DNA of 64,000 nucleotides from CAWBRT01 sp963814745 (lineage in GTDB: Bacteria; Acidobacteriota; Terriglobia; Terriglobales; Acidobacteriaceae), in the NCBI GenBank assembly GCA_963814745.1, contig CAWFEA010000029.1, positions 124,001-188,000 on the forward strand. Direction: 5' to 3'. Both the position numbers and the translations under genes were made by a program. The notes beneath the pieces are model-generated. The model made no database searches and had not been told where the DNA came from. It was given only the letters and a program-made list of their open reading frames with translations. Positions within the stretch are counted from its first letter, which is position 1. The number at the start of each line of letters is the position of its first letter. This document shows, piece after piece, positions 36,312-45,243 of this stretch.

Positions 36312-37643
36312 TCAGGACTTTGCCGCGAATTTTGCTTGTTCCTGATACTTGTACCCGGCACACACTTTAGGCATCAACAACGATAGACTGCCGCCGATGA
36401 TCAGGATTACGGCGAGGCCGAGAATGCCCGAGCTCATGTTCCCGGATCTGGTGGTAAACCATCCGAGCAGCACAGGACCCACAAAGCCGCCCAGGTTGCC
36501 GACACCGTTAATGATTCCCCTCGCTCCGCCGGAGACTCCGGGCGGAAAAACCAGGGAAGGCATCGGCCAGAATGGGCCCTGGATTGCCTTGGCAAAGAAG
36601 CCTGCCACCACGATCAGCCCATAGGCGATCCAGATCTTCACCGGAAACAGCGTCGACATCCAATAGGCAATACTAAAGCCCCATAGCGCGTTAGCAGCCC
36701 ACAGACGGCGATTGCCTTTCCTGTCGGAAAAAACTCCTAGCCCGTAAACGCCTGCGACGCCCGCCACCAGCGGGAAGGCGCTGAGCCAGCCTACTCTAGT
36801 CAGACTCATCTTGGTCATGTTCTTGAGCAAAGTCGGGAGCCAAATCAGATAGCCTAAGCTTCCCGTGTTATAGCACAGGTAAACCAGCACCAGGATCCAG
36901 AGACTGCGACTCCGCAGCAATTCGCTATACGACCATTTCGTCTGGCCCTGAACCTTTAGCTTTGCTTCGGCATTGGCCCTATCTTCAGCCAAAGTTTTCG
37001 CCAGGTATTCTTTTTCGGCTTTGGAGAGCCACTTCGCCTCTTGGGGCGTGTCGCTCATCAGTGGCCACCAGACAAAAATGAGCACCAACGAGACCACCCC
37101 TTCGAAATAGAAAAGCGCCCGCCAACTCCAACGCTCGACGATCCAGCCGGAGATCGGGTTGGTCAATGCCGCCGCCAGAGGCAAACAGATGTGGAACGTC
37201 CCGTAGGCGCGGCCTTGTTCGTTCTGCGGAAACCATTTGCCGATCATGACAAGGATAGAAGTTCCCACACCGCCTTCAGCAACTCCAAGCAGGAAGCGCA
37301 GGACATACAGTTGCCACGCGCTCTGGACAAAACCGCACAGCAATGAGATGCCGCCCCAGCCGAGGATTGTCCAGGCAATGAATTTCTTTGCGCTGCGATG
37401 TTCGGCAAAATGGCCAGCAGGAACCTGAAGTAGCAGGTATCCCCAATAAAAAATACCTGCTGCTAATCCGGAAGTCGTGGCCGTGAGCCCCAGTTCCTTA
37501 CTCATGCCTCCCGCTATTGCGAAACTAATATTCACCCGGTCCATGTAAGCAACCAGGAAAATAACGATGGCCGTCGGGATAATTCTCCACCATCTCGCTT
37601 TCGGAATTGCTCGCGCCAAATTCTCCGCCGTCTTTGTGGCCAT
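36312..37643 (-). CDS. MFS transporter, anion:cation symporter type
   Basis: The 443-residue protein has the family start IVIFLVAYMDRVNISFAIAGGM, the loop QVPAGHFAEHRSAKKFIAW, GVAEGGVGTSILVMIGKWFP and the conserved GVFSDRKGNRRLW, with about 12 membrane segments. It is a second organic-acid uptake candidate, distinct from that at 32755. ATG 37643 (ATKTAENLARAIP) is preferred, with GGGGA upstream; the open frame before it belongs to a chrA relic, not to this gene. It heads the minus-strand group transporter-dehydrogenase-dehydrogenase-transporter down to 32755. Confidence 0.88.
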   Translation of the reverse strand: MATKTAENLARAIPKARWWRIIPTAIVIFLVAYMDRVNISFAIAGGMSKELGLTATTSGLAAGIFYWGYLLLQVPAGHFAEHRSAKKFIAWTILGWGGISLLCGFVQSAWQLYVLRFLLGVAEGGVGTSILVMIGKWFPQNEQGRAYGTFHICLPLAAALTNPISGWIVERWSWRALFYFEGVVSLVLIFVWWPLMSDTPQEAKWLSKAEKEYLAKTLAEDRANAEAKLKVQGQTKWSYSELLRSRSLWILVLVYLCYNTGSLGYLIWLPTLLKNMTKMSLTRVGWLSAFPLVAGVAGVYGLGVFSDRKGNRRLWAANALWGFSIAYWMSTLFPVKIWIAYGLIVVAGFFAKAIQGPFWPMPSLVFPPGVSGGARGIINGVGNLGGFVGPVLLGWFTTRSGNMSSGILGLAVILIIGGSLSLLMPKVCAGYKYQEQAKFAAKS

Positions 37644-37689
37644 CCCACTGTTCCCCTTTCGCCTGGAGTTGTTCGTGCTTGGCCAGCCT

Positions 37690-37850
37690 CGGTAGCCTGC
37701 CCGCATGAGCCCGATGGAAGATCCGACCTGGCTGCTGGCGGGGCCGGGCAGGAGCTGGCACAGCCCACGAGATCGGAATACGCCTGTTCGTCGAGCCAGC
37801 GGCGGCGCACGACGAACTCTTCGCGGAAATGCCCTATGTGAGCGAGCGAC
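37690..37850 (-). pseudogene. chrA: chrA (chromate transporter) relic
   Basis: About 54 codons on the minus strand read LAHIGHFREEFVVRRRWLDE, QAYSDLVG in one frame and then CQLLPGPASSQVG, IGLMRAGYRG in the next, the typical N-terminal part of ChrA. One base is missing near 37764 (GGGCTG where GGGCCTG is expected). The remainder of the gene is absent, so this is a relic in the upstream region of the MFS gene. Confidence 0.7.
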
Positions 37851-38620
37851 GATCAATCATCACAGCCTCAATCCTCTCAAAGATGCATACCCGCTGCCAC
37901 CGGCCAGCATGGAATCCAGCGACCATGCGCCGGCGCCCTCTATTTCGCTATCGTATTTAGCCATCGACATTCGATATATAAACCGGAATTCCCATCTGGG
38001 ACTCCGAGGTCCTGGGCAGCATCCGTTTTAGCTCCCAACGACCCCACACTATATGCCCATCGAGGGATTCTAGCGCACTATTGTTTCTTCGGCTGGGCAA
38101 ACCGGATGTGGCCAGAAATGAAGTTCTGGGTGGATTGTCGGCTACTCGTCAGTTAATTTTCGGTTAACAGATACGGTGAACCCAGCCTGCAAAGGGGGGT
38201 CTGTGCCAGCATCCCGTTACGCCAAGATCGCTCAATGTTCAGGCCAGCAGGCCGGATTAGTAACAAACGTTAGAATCCTATCGGGACTGCCCCGACGAGA
38301 GACGTGTGGGAGTGCGCAACTTTCCATGGACGGGGCAGTTTCGATAGGGCCGTTTGAACTGAGCGGCTAGCGTTTGCGGCGGACGCGGTCAGGTCTATGG
38401 GGTTTGGATGTGGTTTTGCTTGTCTGAGGGCGGCGGTCCGAGATCAGGACGTGGCCGGGAGATCCGTTGAGTCGCTCTTGGCCGCTGCGACAGAAATGTT
38501 TCGGGCAGGCAGCGGGCGCGCATTTGAGGGGTAGAGTCGGCGCGTGAGCGCACGAGGGCATGGCGTGTCTGGACACACCGTAAACATCCTTTGCCGGAAA
38601 CTCGGCGTACCAAGAATCTC
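37851..38620. other. gene-free region upstream of the IS91-like element
   Basis: I see no convincing gene on either strand. Weak AT-rich patches (for example CGATATATAAACC near 37972) could hold promoter elements. The right part probably includes the end of the IS91-like element, whose exact edge I cannot place. Confidence 0.45.
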
Positions 38621-39805
38621 TCAGGAGCTGTCAATGATGCACCTCCGTGTTGCGGGCATTACGCCCGACCGGAAATAGAGTTGGCTGCTGGTCATCCGTT
38701 CGATGACGAGCATGGGGCCAGCGCAGACTGGACAGCGCAACTGAGTAGTGACCTCGGGATCGCTTGCGCAGGTCGCTGCGCCGAGCAGAATGCGGCAACG
38801 CGAGAGAGCATCTCCGCGCCGCCGGTTGGCGAAGAGTCCGAAGTGGCGGATGCGAACCAATCCCCTGGGTAGAACGTGGATCAGGAATCGGCGCAGAAAC
38901 TCCTCCGCGGAAACGGTCATGATCTTTTGCTTGCCGCCGTGCGCGTAGTCTTTCCAGCGAAACGAGACTCGATCGTTCTGGAAGGCGACGAGTCGATGGT
39001 TAGAGATCGCGACGCGATGGGTATAGCGCGCCAGGTAGTGCAGAACATGCTCAGGACCGCCGAAAGGCGGCTTGGCGTAGACGACCCAGTTCTCTTGGAA
39101 AAGCTGTCGCAGAAACTTGCGGAAGCAAGGTGGCTCGGCCAGACTCTGGAGTGAGCCGTGGAACTGGAGCTTGTGTTGCTGAAAGAGTTGGCGAAGTCCG
39201 GCGGTGAACTTGCCACGGAAGACCCGGCTGAGTGCGCCGACGGGCGGAAAGAAGCGGTTCGAAGAAGCGATCCATCTGGAATGATCGGGAGCCATGCCGC
39301 CAGCAGGAGCAACGTAATGGATGTGGGGATGATGCTGAAGGTTCTGTCCCCAGGTATGGAGCACGCCAAGAAACCCGATCGCTGCTCCCAGATGCTTCGG
39401 GTCGCGGGCCAGTTCGAGCATCGTCGCGGCGCTGGTTCGGAAGAGCAGATCGTAAAACAGTCGCTTGTTCTGCAGGACAAGAGCGGAAAGTTCGTGCGGC
39501 AGGGTGAAGACAATGTGGAAGTACGGAACTGGCAACAGCTCAGCCGCCCTCGCCGCCAGCCATCTGGCGCGTGCGTTTCCCTGGCATCTTGGACAATGCC
39601 TGTTCCGGCATGAGTTGTACGAGATGGCCTGATGACCGCAGCGTGTGCATTGATCACGATGACCGCCCAAGGCCGCCGTGCGGCATCGGACGATGGCATC
39701 GAGCACCTTGCGATGCTGCCATGCAAGGTGTAATCCGTTGTGCTCCCAGAATCTGTTGCCTGCTACGCGAACGATGTCGGCCACCTCAAGGGTGGGCCGG
39801 CTCAT
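38621..39805 (-). CDS. IS91-like HUH (Y2) transposase
   Basis: The 394-residue protein has the N-terminal zinc-binding module CTRCGHQAISYNSCRNRHCP (Cys 53, 56, 66, 71 and 74), the HUH motif in QHHPHIHYV (about residues 158-163) and the paired tyrosines in HYLARYTHRVAIS (Y257, Y261), followed by a second Cys pair CPVCAGPM near the end. Such enzymes move single-stranded DNA by rolling-circle transposition. Its start overlaps the stop of the tyrosine recombinase gene by four bases, an arrangement frequent in this group. The frame is intact. Confidence 0.9.
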   Translation of the reverse strand: MSRPTLEVADIVRVAGNRFWEHNGLHLAWQHRKVLDAIVRCRTAALGGHRDQCTRCGHQAISYNSCRNRHCPRCQGNARARWLAARAAELLPVPYFHIVFTLPHELSALVLQNKRLFYDLLFRTSAATMLELARDPKHLGAAIGFLGVLHTWGQNLQHHPHIHYVAPAGGMAPDHSRWIASSNRFFPPVGALSRVFRGKFTAGLRQLFQQHKLQFHGSLQSLAEPPCFRKFLRQLFQENWVVYAKPPFGGPEHVLHYLARYTHRVAISNHRLVAFQNDRVSFRWKDYAHGGKQKIMTVSAEEFLRRFLIHVLPRGLVRIRHFGLFANRRRGDALSRCRILLGAATCASDPEVTTQLRCPVCAGPMLVIERMTSSQLYFRSGVMPATRRCIIDSS

Positions 39806-40695
39806 CGCTTCCGCAGCCTCCTGGAGCGCTTCACCGCTTCCGGGTTGGACACCTCGATAGCTTCCAGCGGACTGGGAACTGCCTGCAGGTGGCGCCGGGA
39901 CAAATGGAGATCGACGGTTGTGTGGTCCAGCTTCGAGTGTCCGAGCAGTACCTGGATAGTGCGTAGATCGGCTCCGGCTTCCAGCATGTGGGTGGCAAAG
40001 CTGTGCCTGAGAGTATGAGGAGAGACATGCTTCGTAATGCCAGCTCGCTTCGCAGCCTCGACCGTGGCCGTCCAGATGATCTTCTCTGTAATGGGCACAT
40101 CGGCCCGCCAGCCCTTCACCGTGCCCGGAAACAAATAGGTCTTTGGCTTCATCCAGCGCCAGTACTCGCGCAGGGTCTCCAGCAGCTTCGGAGACAACAA
40201 CCCGTCGCGGTCACGGCCGCCCTTTCCCTGGCGGACCTGAATAACCATGCGCTCGCTGTCGATATCGGAAACCTTGAGATGGGAGAGTTCGGCCCGGCGT
40301 AAGCCGGTTGCATACAGCATCATCAACATCGTCCGATGCATCAGGTTGCGGGCGGAAGCAATCCACCGCTCGACCTCTTCCTGACTCAACACGGTTGGCA
40401 TGCGCCTCTGCCGCTTCGGCACGGGAATGTCGTCGGGAACCTACGGACGCCTCAGCGTCTTGACGAACAGAAATCGCAGGGCGGCAGTGCGGCTTTGGAT
40501 CGTGCCCGGCGAGAGCTTGCGATCTCGGAACAGATGCACCTGATACTCGCGAATATGCTCGGGGCCGAGGCGCTCCGGCGAGCGACGGAAATACTTCGCG
40601 AAATCCTGTACGGCGTGAATGTAGGTACGAACGGTGTTCTTGGCGTAGTTGCGACGCTGGAGCTCGTCCAGCATCAGCTTCCTGAGTCGGGTCAC
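39802..40695 (-). pseudogene. tyrosine recombinase of the IS91-like element, one in-frame amber stop
   Basis: The N-terminal SAM-like core-binding part (MLDELQRRNYAKNTVRTYIHAV, cited in part) and the catalytic part (Arg in YATGLRRAELSHLKVSD, HTLRHSFATHMLE, LLGHSKLDHTTVDLHL with the Tyr position apparently altered to DLHL) are in the same frame. They are separated only by TAG at 40441-40443 (complement of CTA), where TAC or TAT would give RRPYVPDDIP. The second half could restart at GTG 40422, but it would lack the DNA-binding domain. The usual final catalytic tyrosine of the pattern TxxYxH reads TTVDLHL, so even without the stop the enzyme may be inactive. Confidence 0.8.
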
Positions 40696-40757
40696 AGGAA
40701 CCTCCTAGTGACCCAAACCTTACACGGCAGAAAACGTTGGGGGACGACCACGCGCCA

Positions 40758-40780
40758 GCGTCCGCCGCGCCAGCGGCTTC
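40758..40780 (+). repeat. 23 bp hairpin repeat, second copy
   Basis: Identical over 23 bases to 32469-32491 and containing the GCCGC-GCCA-GCGGC hairpin. The group II intron begins three or four bases after it. Several bacterial group II introns insert just after hairpins, so this may be its target. Confidence 0.6.
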
Positions 40781-41179
40781 GTTGTGTGCTGGGCATGCTC
40801 AGTAACTTGGAGGTGAAAGTCCTCTGGCCGACCCGATGGAGGTGAAGGCCTAGTGATGATGCAAGGGCTATCGCCGCGAGGCGAGGTCCGAAGGAAGCAT
40901 GGAACAAACGTGCGAGTCGATGGACAAAAACCGAATAGAAGGCGCCCGTACCGGACGAGTGGGCAACTTACCGCGAAGTCCATAATCCATCGAGGTGCGA
41001 AGCGTAGATTCGGCGATTGTGCACGGAAAGTAACTGAGCTTACCCCAGGAGATCTGCTCCGTGTCGCGCCAAGCGACTGAGGTTGTCGAGAGACAACCTG
41101 ATCGCGGAGCAGAAGTCAGCATCGGGCGTAGTATCCGGAAGCGGAGAAGGCCCGAACGAGAAGGAGTGGCGAGTAGGCC

Positions 41180-42568
41180 ATGAGTCTCAAAGACGATAAG
41201 CAGCAGAATATCCAGATGGAACTGGACTTCTCTTCCGTGCTGACGGGTGAAACCCGAGGTGTCGCAGGAGAAGAGACTGAATCGTTGGTGGCGACGAATG
41301 GATGCGAAAGCCCAGCTAGAACTCACCGATTGATGGAGGAGGTCTGTGAGCGAGAGAACTTGAAAACAGCACTGCGGCAGGTAAAGGGCAATAAGGGCAG
41401 CGCGGGGGTGGACGGGGTTACCATCGGCCAACTTACCGGCTACCTGAAACAGCACTGGCCAGTGATCCGAGAACAACTCCTGAACGGAACCTACGAGCCG
41501 AAGCCGGTGAGGCGGGTGGAAATCCCTAAGCCGGACGGAGGGGTGCGAAAGCTTGGCATCCCAACGGTGCTGGATCGGTTTATCCAGCAGGCGGTGATGC
41601 AGGTGCTGCAGCGGCAGTGGGACTCGACCTTCTCCGACCACAGCTATGGTTTTCGACCGGGACGATCGGCTCATCAAGCGGTGGCCCAGGCGCAGCAGTA
41701 TATCGCCGAAGGTCGCGGCTGGTGCGTTGATCTCGATTTGGAAAAGTTCTTTGATCGAGTCAATCACGACAAACTGATGGGGCAGATCGCCAAACGGATC
41801 GAGGACAAACGGCGGCTGAAACTCATCCGGGCATTTCTGAATGCCGGGGTGATGGAGAACGGACTGGTTAGTCCCAGCGTGGAGGGCACTCCGCAAGGAG
41901 GTCCACTCTCGCCCCTGTTATCGAACCTCGTGCTCGATGAACTCGACCGAGAGTTAGAGCGACGCGGACACCGCTACCTTCGTTATGCCGATGATTGCAA
42001 CATCTACGTGCGTAGCCAGCGAGCGGGTCAACGGGTGATGGAGAGCGTCACGCGATTCATCACGCAAGAGCTCAAACTCAAAGTGAATGAGGCGAAGAGC
42101 GCGGTGGCGCGACCGCAGGAGCGGAAGTTTCTCGGGTTTAGCTTTACCGGCGAACCAGAGATCAAGCGCAAGATTGCGCCCAAAGCTCTGGAACGATTTA
42201 AGCATCGAATCCGGGAAATCACGCGCCGGGCAAAGGGCGTCAGCATGGAGACGACAATAGCGGAGCTCGCTCCGTATCTGCGCGGTTGGCGCAGCTATTT
42301 CGGCTTCTGCGAAACGCCTGATGTGCTGCAGTACCTGACCCGCTGGGTCCGGTTGCGACTACGGGCAGCTATGTGGCGGCAATGGAAAACACCACGCCGA
42401 CGCCGAGCGGCTCTGGTAGCACTGGGGGTTCGCTCGCGACTGGCTAGCAACACCGCTGGCAGCGGACTCGGCCCCTGGTATCTGGCCCGGGCCAAAGCTC
42501 TATCTGTGGGGCTTTCCAATGCTTACTTCAAATCGCTCGGACTTCCAACGTTGATCGATGGGTGCTAG
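41180..42568 (+). CDS. ltrA: group II intron reverse transcriptase/maturase
   Basis: The 462-residue protein has the RT blocks in order: GNKGSAGVDGVT, IPKPDGGVRKLGIPTVLDRF, YGFRPGRSAHQA, DLDLEKFFDRVNHDKLM (first catalytic Asp), GTPQGGPLSPLLSNL and the active site RYADDCNIYV (Y269-A-D-D272), followed by FLGFSFTG and a maturase (domain X) stretch PYLRGWRSYFGFCETP. No C-terminal H-N-H endonuclease domain is seen, so mobility would depend on other priming, as in several bacterial lineages. It is intact. It acts with the intron RNA in splicing and retrohoming. Confidence 0.93.
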   Translation: MSLKDDKQQNIQMELDFSSVLTGETRGVAGEETESLVATNGCESPARTHRLMEEVCERENLKTALRQVKGNKGSAGVDGVTIGQLTGYLKQHWPVIREQLLNGTYEPKPVRRVEIPKPDGGVRKLGIPTVLDRFIQQAVMQVLQRQWDSTFSDHSYGFRPGRSAHQAVAQAQQYIAEGRGWCVDLDLEKFFDRVNHDKLMGQIAKRIEDKRRLKLIRAFLNAGVMENGLVSPSVEGTPQGGPLSPLLSNLVLDELDRELERRGHRYLRYADDCNIYVRSQRAGQRVMESVTRFITQELKLKVNEAKSAVARPQERKFLGFSFTGEPEIKRKIAPKALERFKHRIREITRRAKGVSMETTIAELAPYLRGWRSYFGFCETPDVLQYLTRWVRLRLRAAMWRQWKTPRRRRAALVALGVRSRLASNTAGSGLGPWYLARAKALSVGLSNAYFKSLGLPTLIDGC

Positions 42569-42580
42569 CGTAACCGACTC

Positions 42581-42654
42581 GAACCGCCGTGTACGGACCC
42601 GTACGCACGGTGGTGTGGCAGGGGTCGGCGGGTGACCGCCGCCCCTATGCCGAT
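42581..42654 (+). ncRNA. group II intron domains V and VI
   Basis: Domain V reads GAACCGCCGTGTACGG then ACCC then GTACGCACGGTGGTGTGG, a long hairpin with the typical bulge. Domain VI is the next hairpin around GGTCGGCGG-GTGA-CCGCC. They start 12 bases after the maturase stop. Confidence 0.8.
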
Positions 42655-42753
42655 CAAACGCCGTTCACGACGCTCATTCTTGGGCAAAATCACTCGCAAC
42701 GGGGTTCGGTGTGCTTTGCCGATTTCCCGGGACAATTCGGACCGAGGAAGCGA

Positions 42754-43765
42754 TCACTCAGGGATCGATGCTGATTGGCTACCCCCGTGCGTCTTTTCAA
42801 AGCAGGCGCGAATGATTTCACCAACCTCGTCATACTTCCGCTCGAGCGCCCAATTCTGTTTCGAACTCAGGCTCTTCGCAGCCAGCATGTCATAGATCGT
42901 CTGTCCCACGGAGCTGACCGACACAGAGTTTCGGTCGAATCGCGACTGCAGCAGCTCTTCCCACGTGAAATCACCGTCATTGACATGCGAGAGCAGCCGT
43001 TCGAGCTCATCGATCGTCATGATCGTCAGAGGTCTGACCTTCGGGTCATCGATGTCTTCCTTCTGAAACTCCTCGCTGAAAAACGCATTCATGAACGTTG
43101 TTTCAATCGTAGGCTCGTCGCTGACAAATATTGGATAGATAACAGGTGATTCTTTCTGATTGGCCGTTGAGACTTCGCCTTCCAATATGGCGCGGCAGGC
43201 GCTCGCAAGCTGCCTGATGGCCTTTGGGTTCCCCTTTTCGTTCTCGACGAACTTCCGGCGGAAATCCTTGAGAAAGATCTCCTTGTCGGCGCTCCTCTTG
43301 GCCGGTTCGGTGAGTAGCGACGCTTTGATCTCGATGACGAGCACGAAGCTACCAAAATCCAACAGGGCGTCGATCTGACCGTCCTTATAGGACACGTCCG
43401 GTGAAAATATCCCCGACATGCGTGGGTAAAACTTTACCAGGAGGTCCACTGTATACAGCTCGAACATATGGCCCCAGAGCCTCTTTGAATGTGTCTCTCT
43501 TCTTTTGGGGAAGCCCGTCGAAGATGCTCCAGTAGACTCCCATGGTCAGCAGCTCGGCGACGAACTGCAGATCAAGGATCAGCACCTTATCGGAGTCGAG
43601 CTTAAGCATGGGATACTTTCGAAAGAGGTTGAGGCTGTCCGTCAAGAACGACCGCTGCGCTAGATCGGCTGTGAAGGAAGACTGGGTCGGTTCCTGCCCG
43701 CTGCTCAACAGCATTCGAACATCCTCGACAGTCCGGGCACGCACCTCCAACATCTGGTCCAGCAC
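42754..43765 (-). pseudogene. PD-(D/E)XK nuclease-like gene, frameshifted, 5' end lost
   Basis: The C-terminal frame (43467 downwards) has SYKDGQIDALLDFGSFVLVIEIKASLL, cited only in part: an Asp (D-A-L-L-D) and E-I-K pair spaced as in PD-(D/E)XK nucleases. The N-terminal frame (QMLEVRARTVEDVRMLL, KYPMLKLDSDKVLILDLQFV, VYWSIFDGLPQKKRDTF) is joined to it at about 43468, where one extra base separates EALGP from MFELYTVDL. The upstream frame stays open to a stop at 43886, where an IS110 fragment lies, so the original start is gone. I do not recognise a named family; the nuclease assignment rests on the EIK motif. Confidence 0.6.
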
Positions 43766-43849
43766 AGACTGCGGAAATTTCGTCTGAGCGAATATCTCTT
43801 TGCTGGAGAAAAGAACCCGCCTCGGCGCTTCGTTTGGTCTTCCAATGGC

Positions 43850-44221
43850 AAAGATGCCGGTGTCGCCAGCCGCACTGTTTCCCGCTTAATGGCCGACATG
43901 CCGGAAATCGGCACGCTGTCCAACAAAGCCATCTCCAAGCTGGCCGGCCTAGCGCCTCTTGCCCGGGATAGCGGAAAACAAAAAGGGAAACGGATAGTGC
44001 GTGGTGGACGGGGAGATGTTCGCGCGATCCTATTCGTCGTTGCCGGCATTGTACGCCGCTATGACCCCGACTTCGCGGCCTTCGACAAACGGCTACGCGA
44101 GGCGGGAAAGCCTAAGAAGGTAATTCGTGTCGCCCTGGCGCACAAGCTTTTGGTTCGGCTTAATGCCAAAGCACGCGAGGTCCGTAGCCAGTTTGGAGTG
44201 GAAGCTTGCGTTGTGGCCTAG
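43850..44221 (+). pseudogene. IS110-family transposase, C-terminal fragment
   Basis: About 120 codons read SRTVSRLMADMPEIGTLSNK, LAGLAPLARDSGKQKGKR, GGRGDVRAILFVVA and the helix-hairpin-like end KRLREAGKPKKVIRVALAHK, the Transposase_20 domain of IS110-type DEDD transposases with its essential Ser in the LARDSG region. The N-terminal RuvC-like half is missing. It abuts the broken nuclease-like gene on the other strand. Confidence 0.8.
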
Positions 44222-44368
44222 CTCATACACCAGTAGCAGCCGGGGTTGTGGAAAAGCGGAAAACGGACACGTTTTCCGAGGCGGCTCGCCGCCGTCTTTT
44301 CCATAACCCTGTCCATTACCCCTTGACAACACAGACAGTCGCTTTCCCCTGCTCATTCAGTGCAATAG

Positions 44369-44584
44369 CAGGGCCGACGCATCTTAATTCGTTTCGCCGC
44401 CGTAGTCGCAGGGAGAGACAGGATATTCGCCCGAAATCGACCAACAATGTGCGAAACACAACTACTAAGGGCGGGCGTTTCGCGCAAATGGTGGCGGCGG
44501 TGTTCAATTGTCGCTTGCCAAACAGCGCGAGAGGAATCAGCTCAGTAATTTTCAACGGCGGAAAATTAAGATGCGTCGGCCCTG
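44369..44584. mobile_element. MITE with 21 bp perfect inverted ends and 10 bp target repeats
   Basis: The left end (44369-44389, beginning CAGGGCCGACGCATC) and the right end (44564-44584) are perfect 21 bp inverted repeats. The 10 bases AGTGCAATAG occur directly outside on both sides (44359-44368 and 44585-44594). No transposase fits in the 216 bp. Ends beginning CAGGG and a target repeat of 8 to 10 bp are as in ISAs1-family elements, so it is probably a non-autonomous derivative of such an IS. Confidence 0.9.
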
Positions 44585-44671
44585 AGTGCAATAGGCGCAA
44601 AATGGCCTTTTCGAAAAATTGCTGATAAACTACTACAATCCCCGTTTTGGTGTTTACTCTGCGGTAATTGT

Positions 44672-45187
44672 CTACAGATTTTCGCCAATATAGCCGATGC
44701 AGGTCGGGTTGAAGTCGCTCATCACCCAGCGTCTCCCGTACTCCTGGAAGATCCGGCCGACGCGGCCGTATCCGCAGCAGAAATCACCTACGCACTCGAA
44801 ACGCTCCGCCAGCCAGGTCAAAAACATCTCGACGTCACAGAAGCAAAATTCTGGATTGATGCAGAACTTTGCCGGATCCAGACGATAGCTCAGCGCAATA
44901 CATGGAGCACCGTTGAGTCTGGATTTCATCACATGGTCCGGCGCCGGTAGATCGCGCCGGGCGTGTTTGCCGGTCACCAGTACCACCGGGCCCGGAAAGT
45001 CGTTGACGATGCGGCTCACCGCCGCGAGAAACTCCTGGTACTCCCGGCCCTCGACGCCGGCGCGCCGGTTGAACTCCTCAAAGCCGGGGCGCCACGGCAG
45101 GTCGGTGTAGAGAACATCGCAGGCCTTGTACTCCGGCGGTAGCGGCCCCGAGGTCACATCGTGCAAAAATGCAACGCCAGATGGCAA
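44672..45187 (-). CDS. small DNA methyltransferase-like protein, beta-type motif order
   Basis: The 171-residue protein has a catalytic-type motif LYTDLPW (D29-L-P-W32, compare DPPY/DPPW) in the N-terminal half and a SAM-binding motif I, DFCCGYGRVGRIF (about 135-147), near the C-terminus. Motif IV before motif I is the beta order of N4/N6 amino-methyltransferases. The protein is shorter than most and lacks an obvious target recognition domain, resembling orphan phage methyltransferases. The start used is TTG 45187; in-frame residues before it (RFDDRNAVE) look as if they belong, but a stop is close upstream, so the N-terminus may be truncated. No restriction enzyme is adjacent. Confidence 0.6.
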   Translation of the reverse strand: MPSGVAFLHDVTSGPLPPEYKACDVLYTDLPWRPGFEEFNRRAGVEGREYQEFLAAVSRIVNDFPGPVVLVTGKHARRDLPAPDHVMKSRLNGAPCIALSYRLDPAKFCINPEFCFCDVEMFLTWLAERFECVGDFCCGYGRVGRIFQEYGRRWVMSDFNPTCIGYIGENL

Positions 45188-45243
45188 CTCTACCGCATTT
45201 CTGTCGTCAAATCTGTATTACACAATTTAATAGACGCGAGTCG

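Larger units (their letters stand above)
40784..42654 (+). mobile_element. group II intron
   Basis: The intron starts at about 40784 with GTGTGC (the usual GUGYG start) and runs through a roughly 400 base structured 5' part, the maturase gene at 41180-42568 and domains V and VI ending at about 42654 with CCTATGCCGAT. Boundaries are judged by typical ends and are uncertain by a few bases. Confidence 0.8.

Noticed and set aside
39676..39805. IS91 element as part of a working two-gene transposition module
   Set aside because: The recombinase has an amber stop and lacks the usual catalytic tyrosine pattern, so the pair is not called functional.
44206..44625. 139-codon plus-strand frame across the MITE
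   Set aside because: It spans the inverted ends of the mobile element and shows no family similarity.
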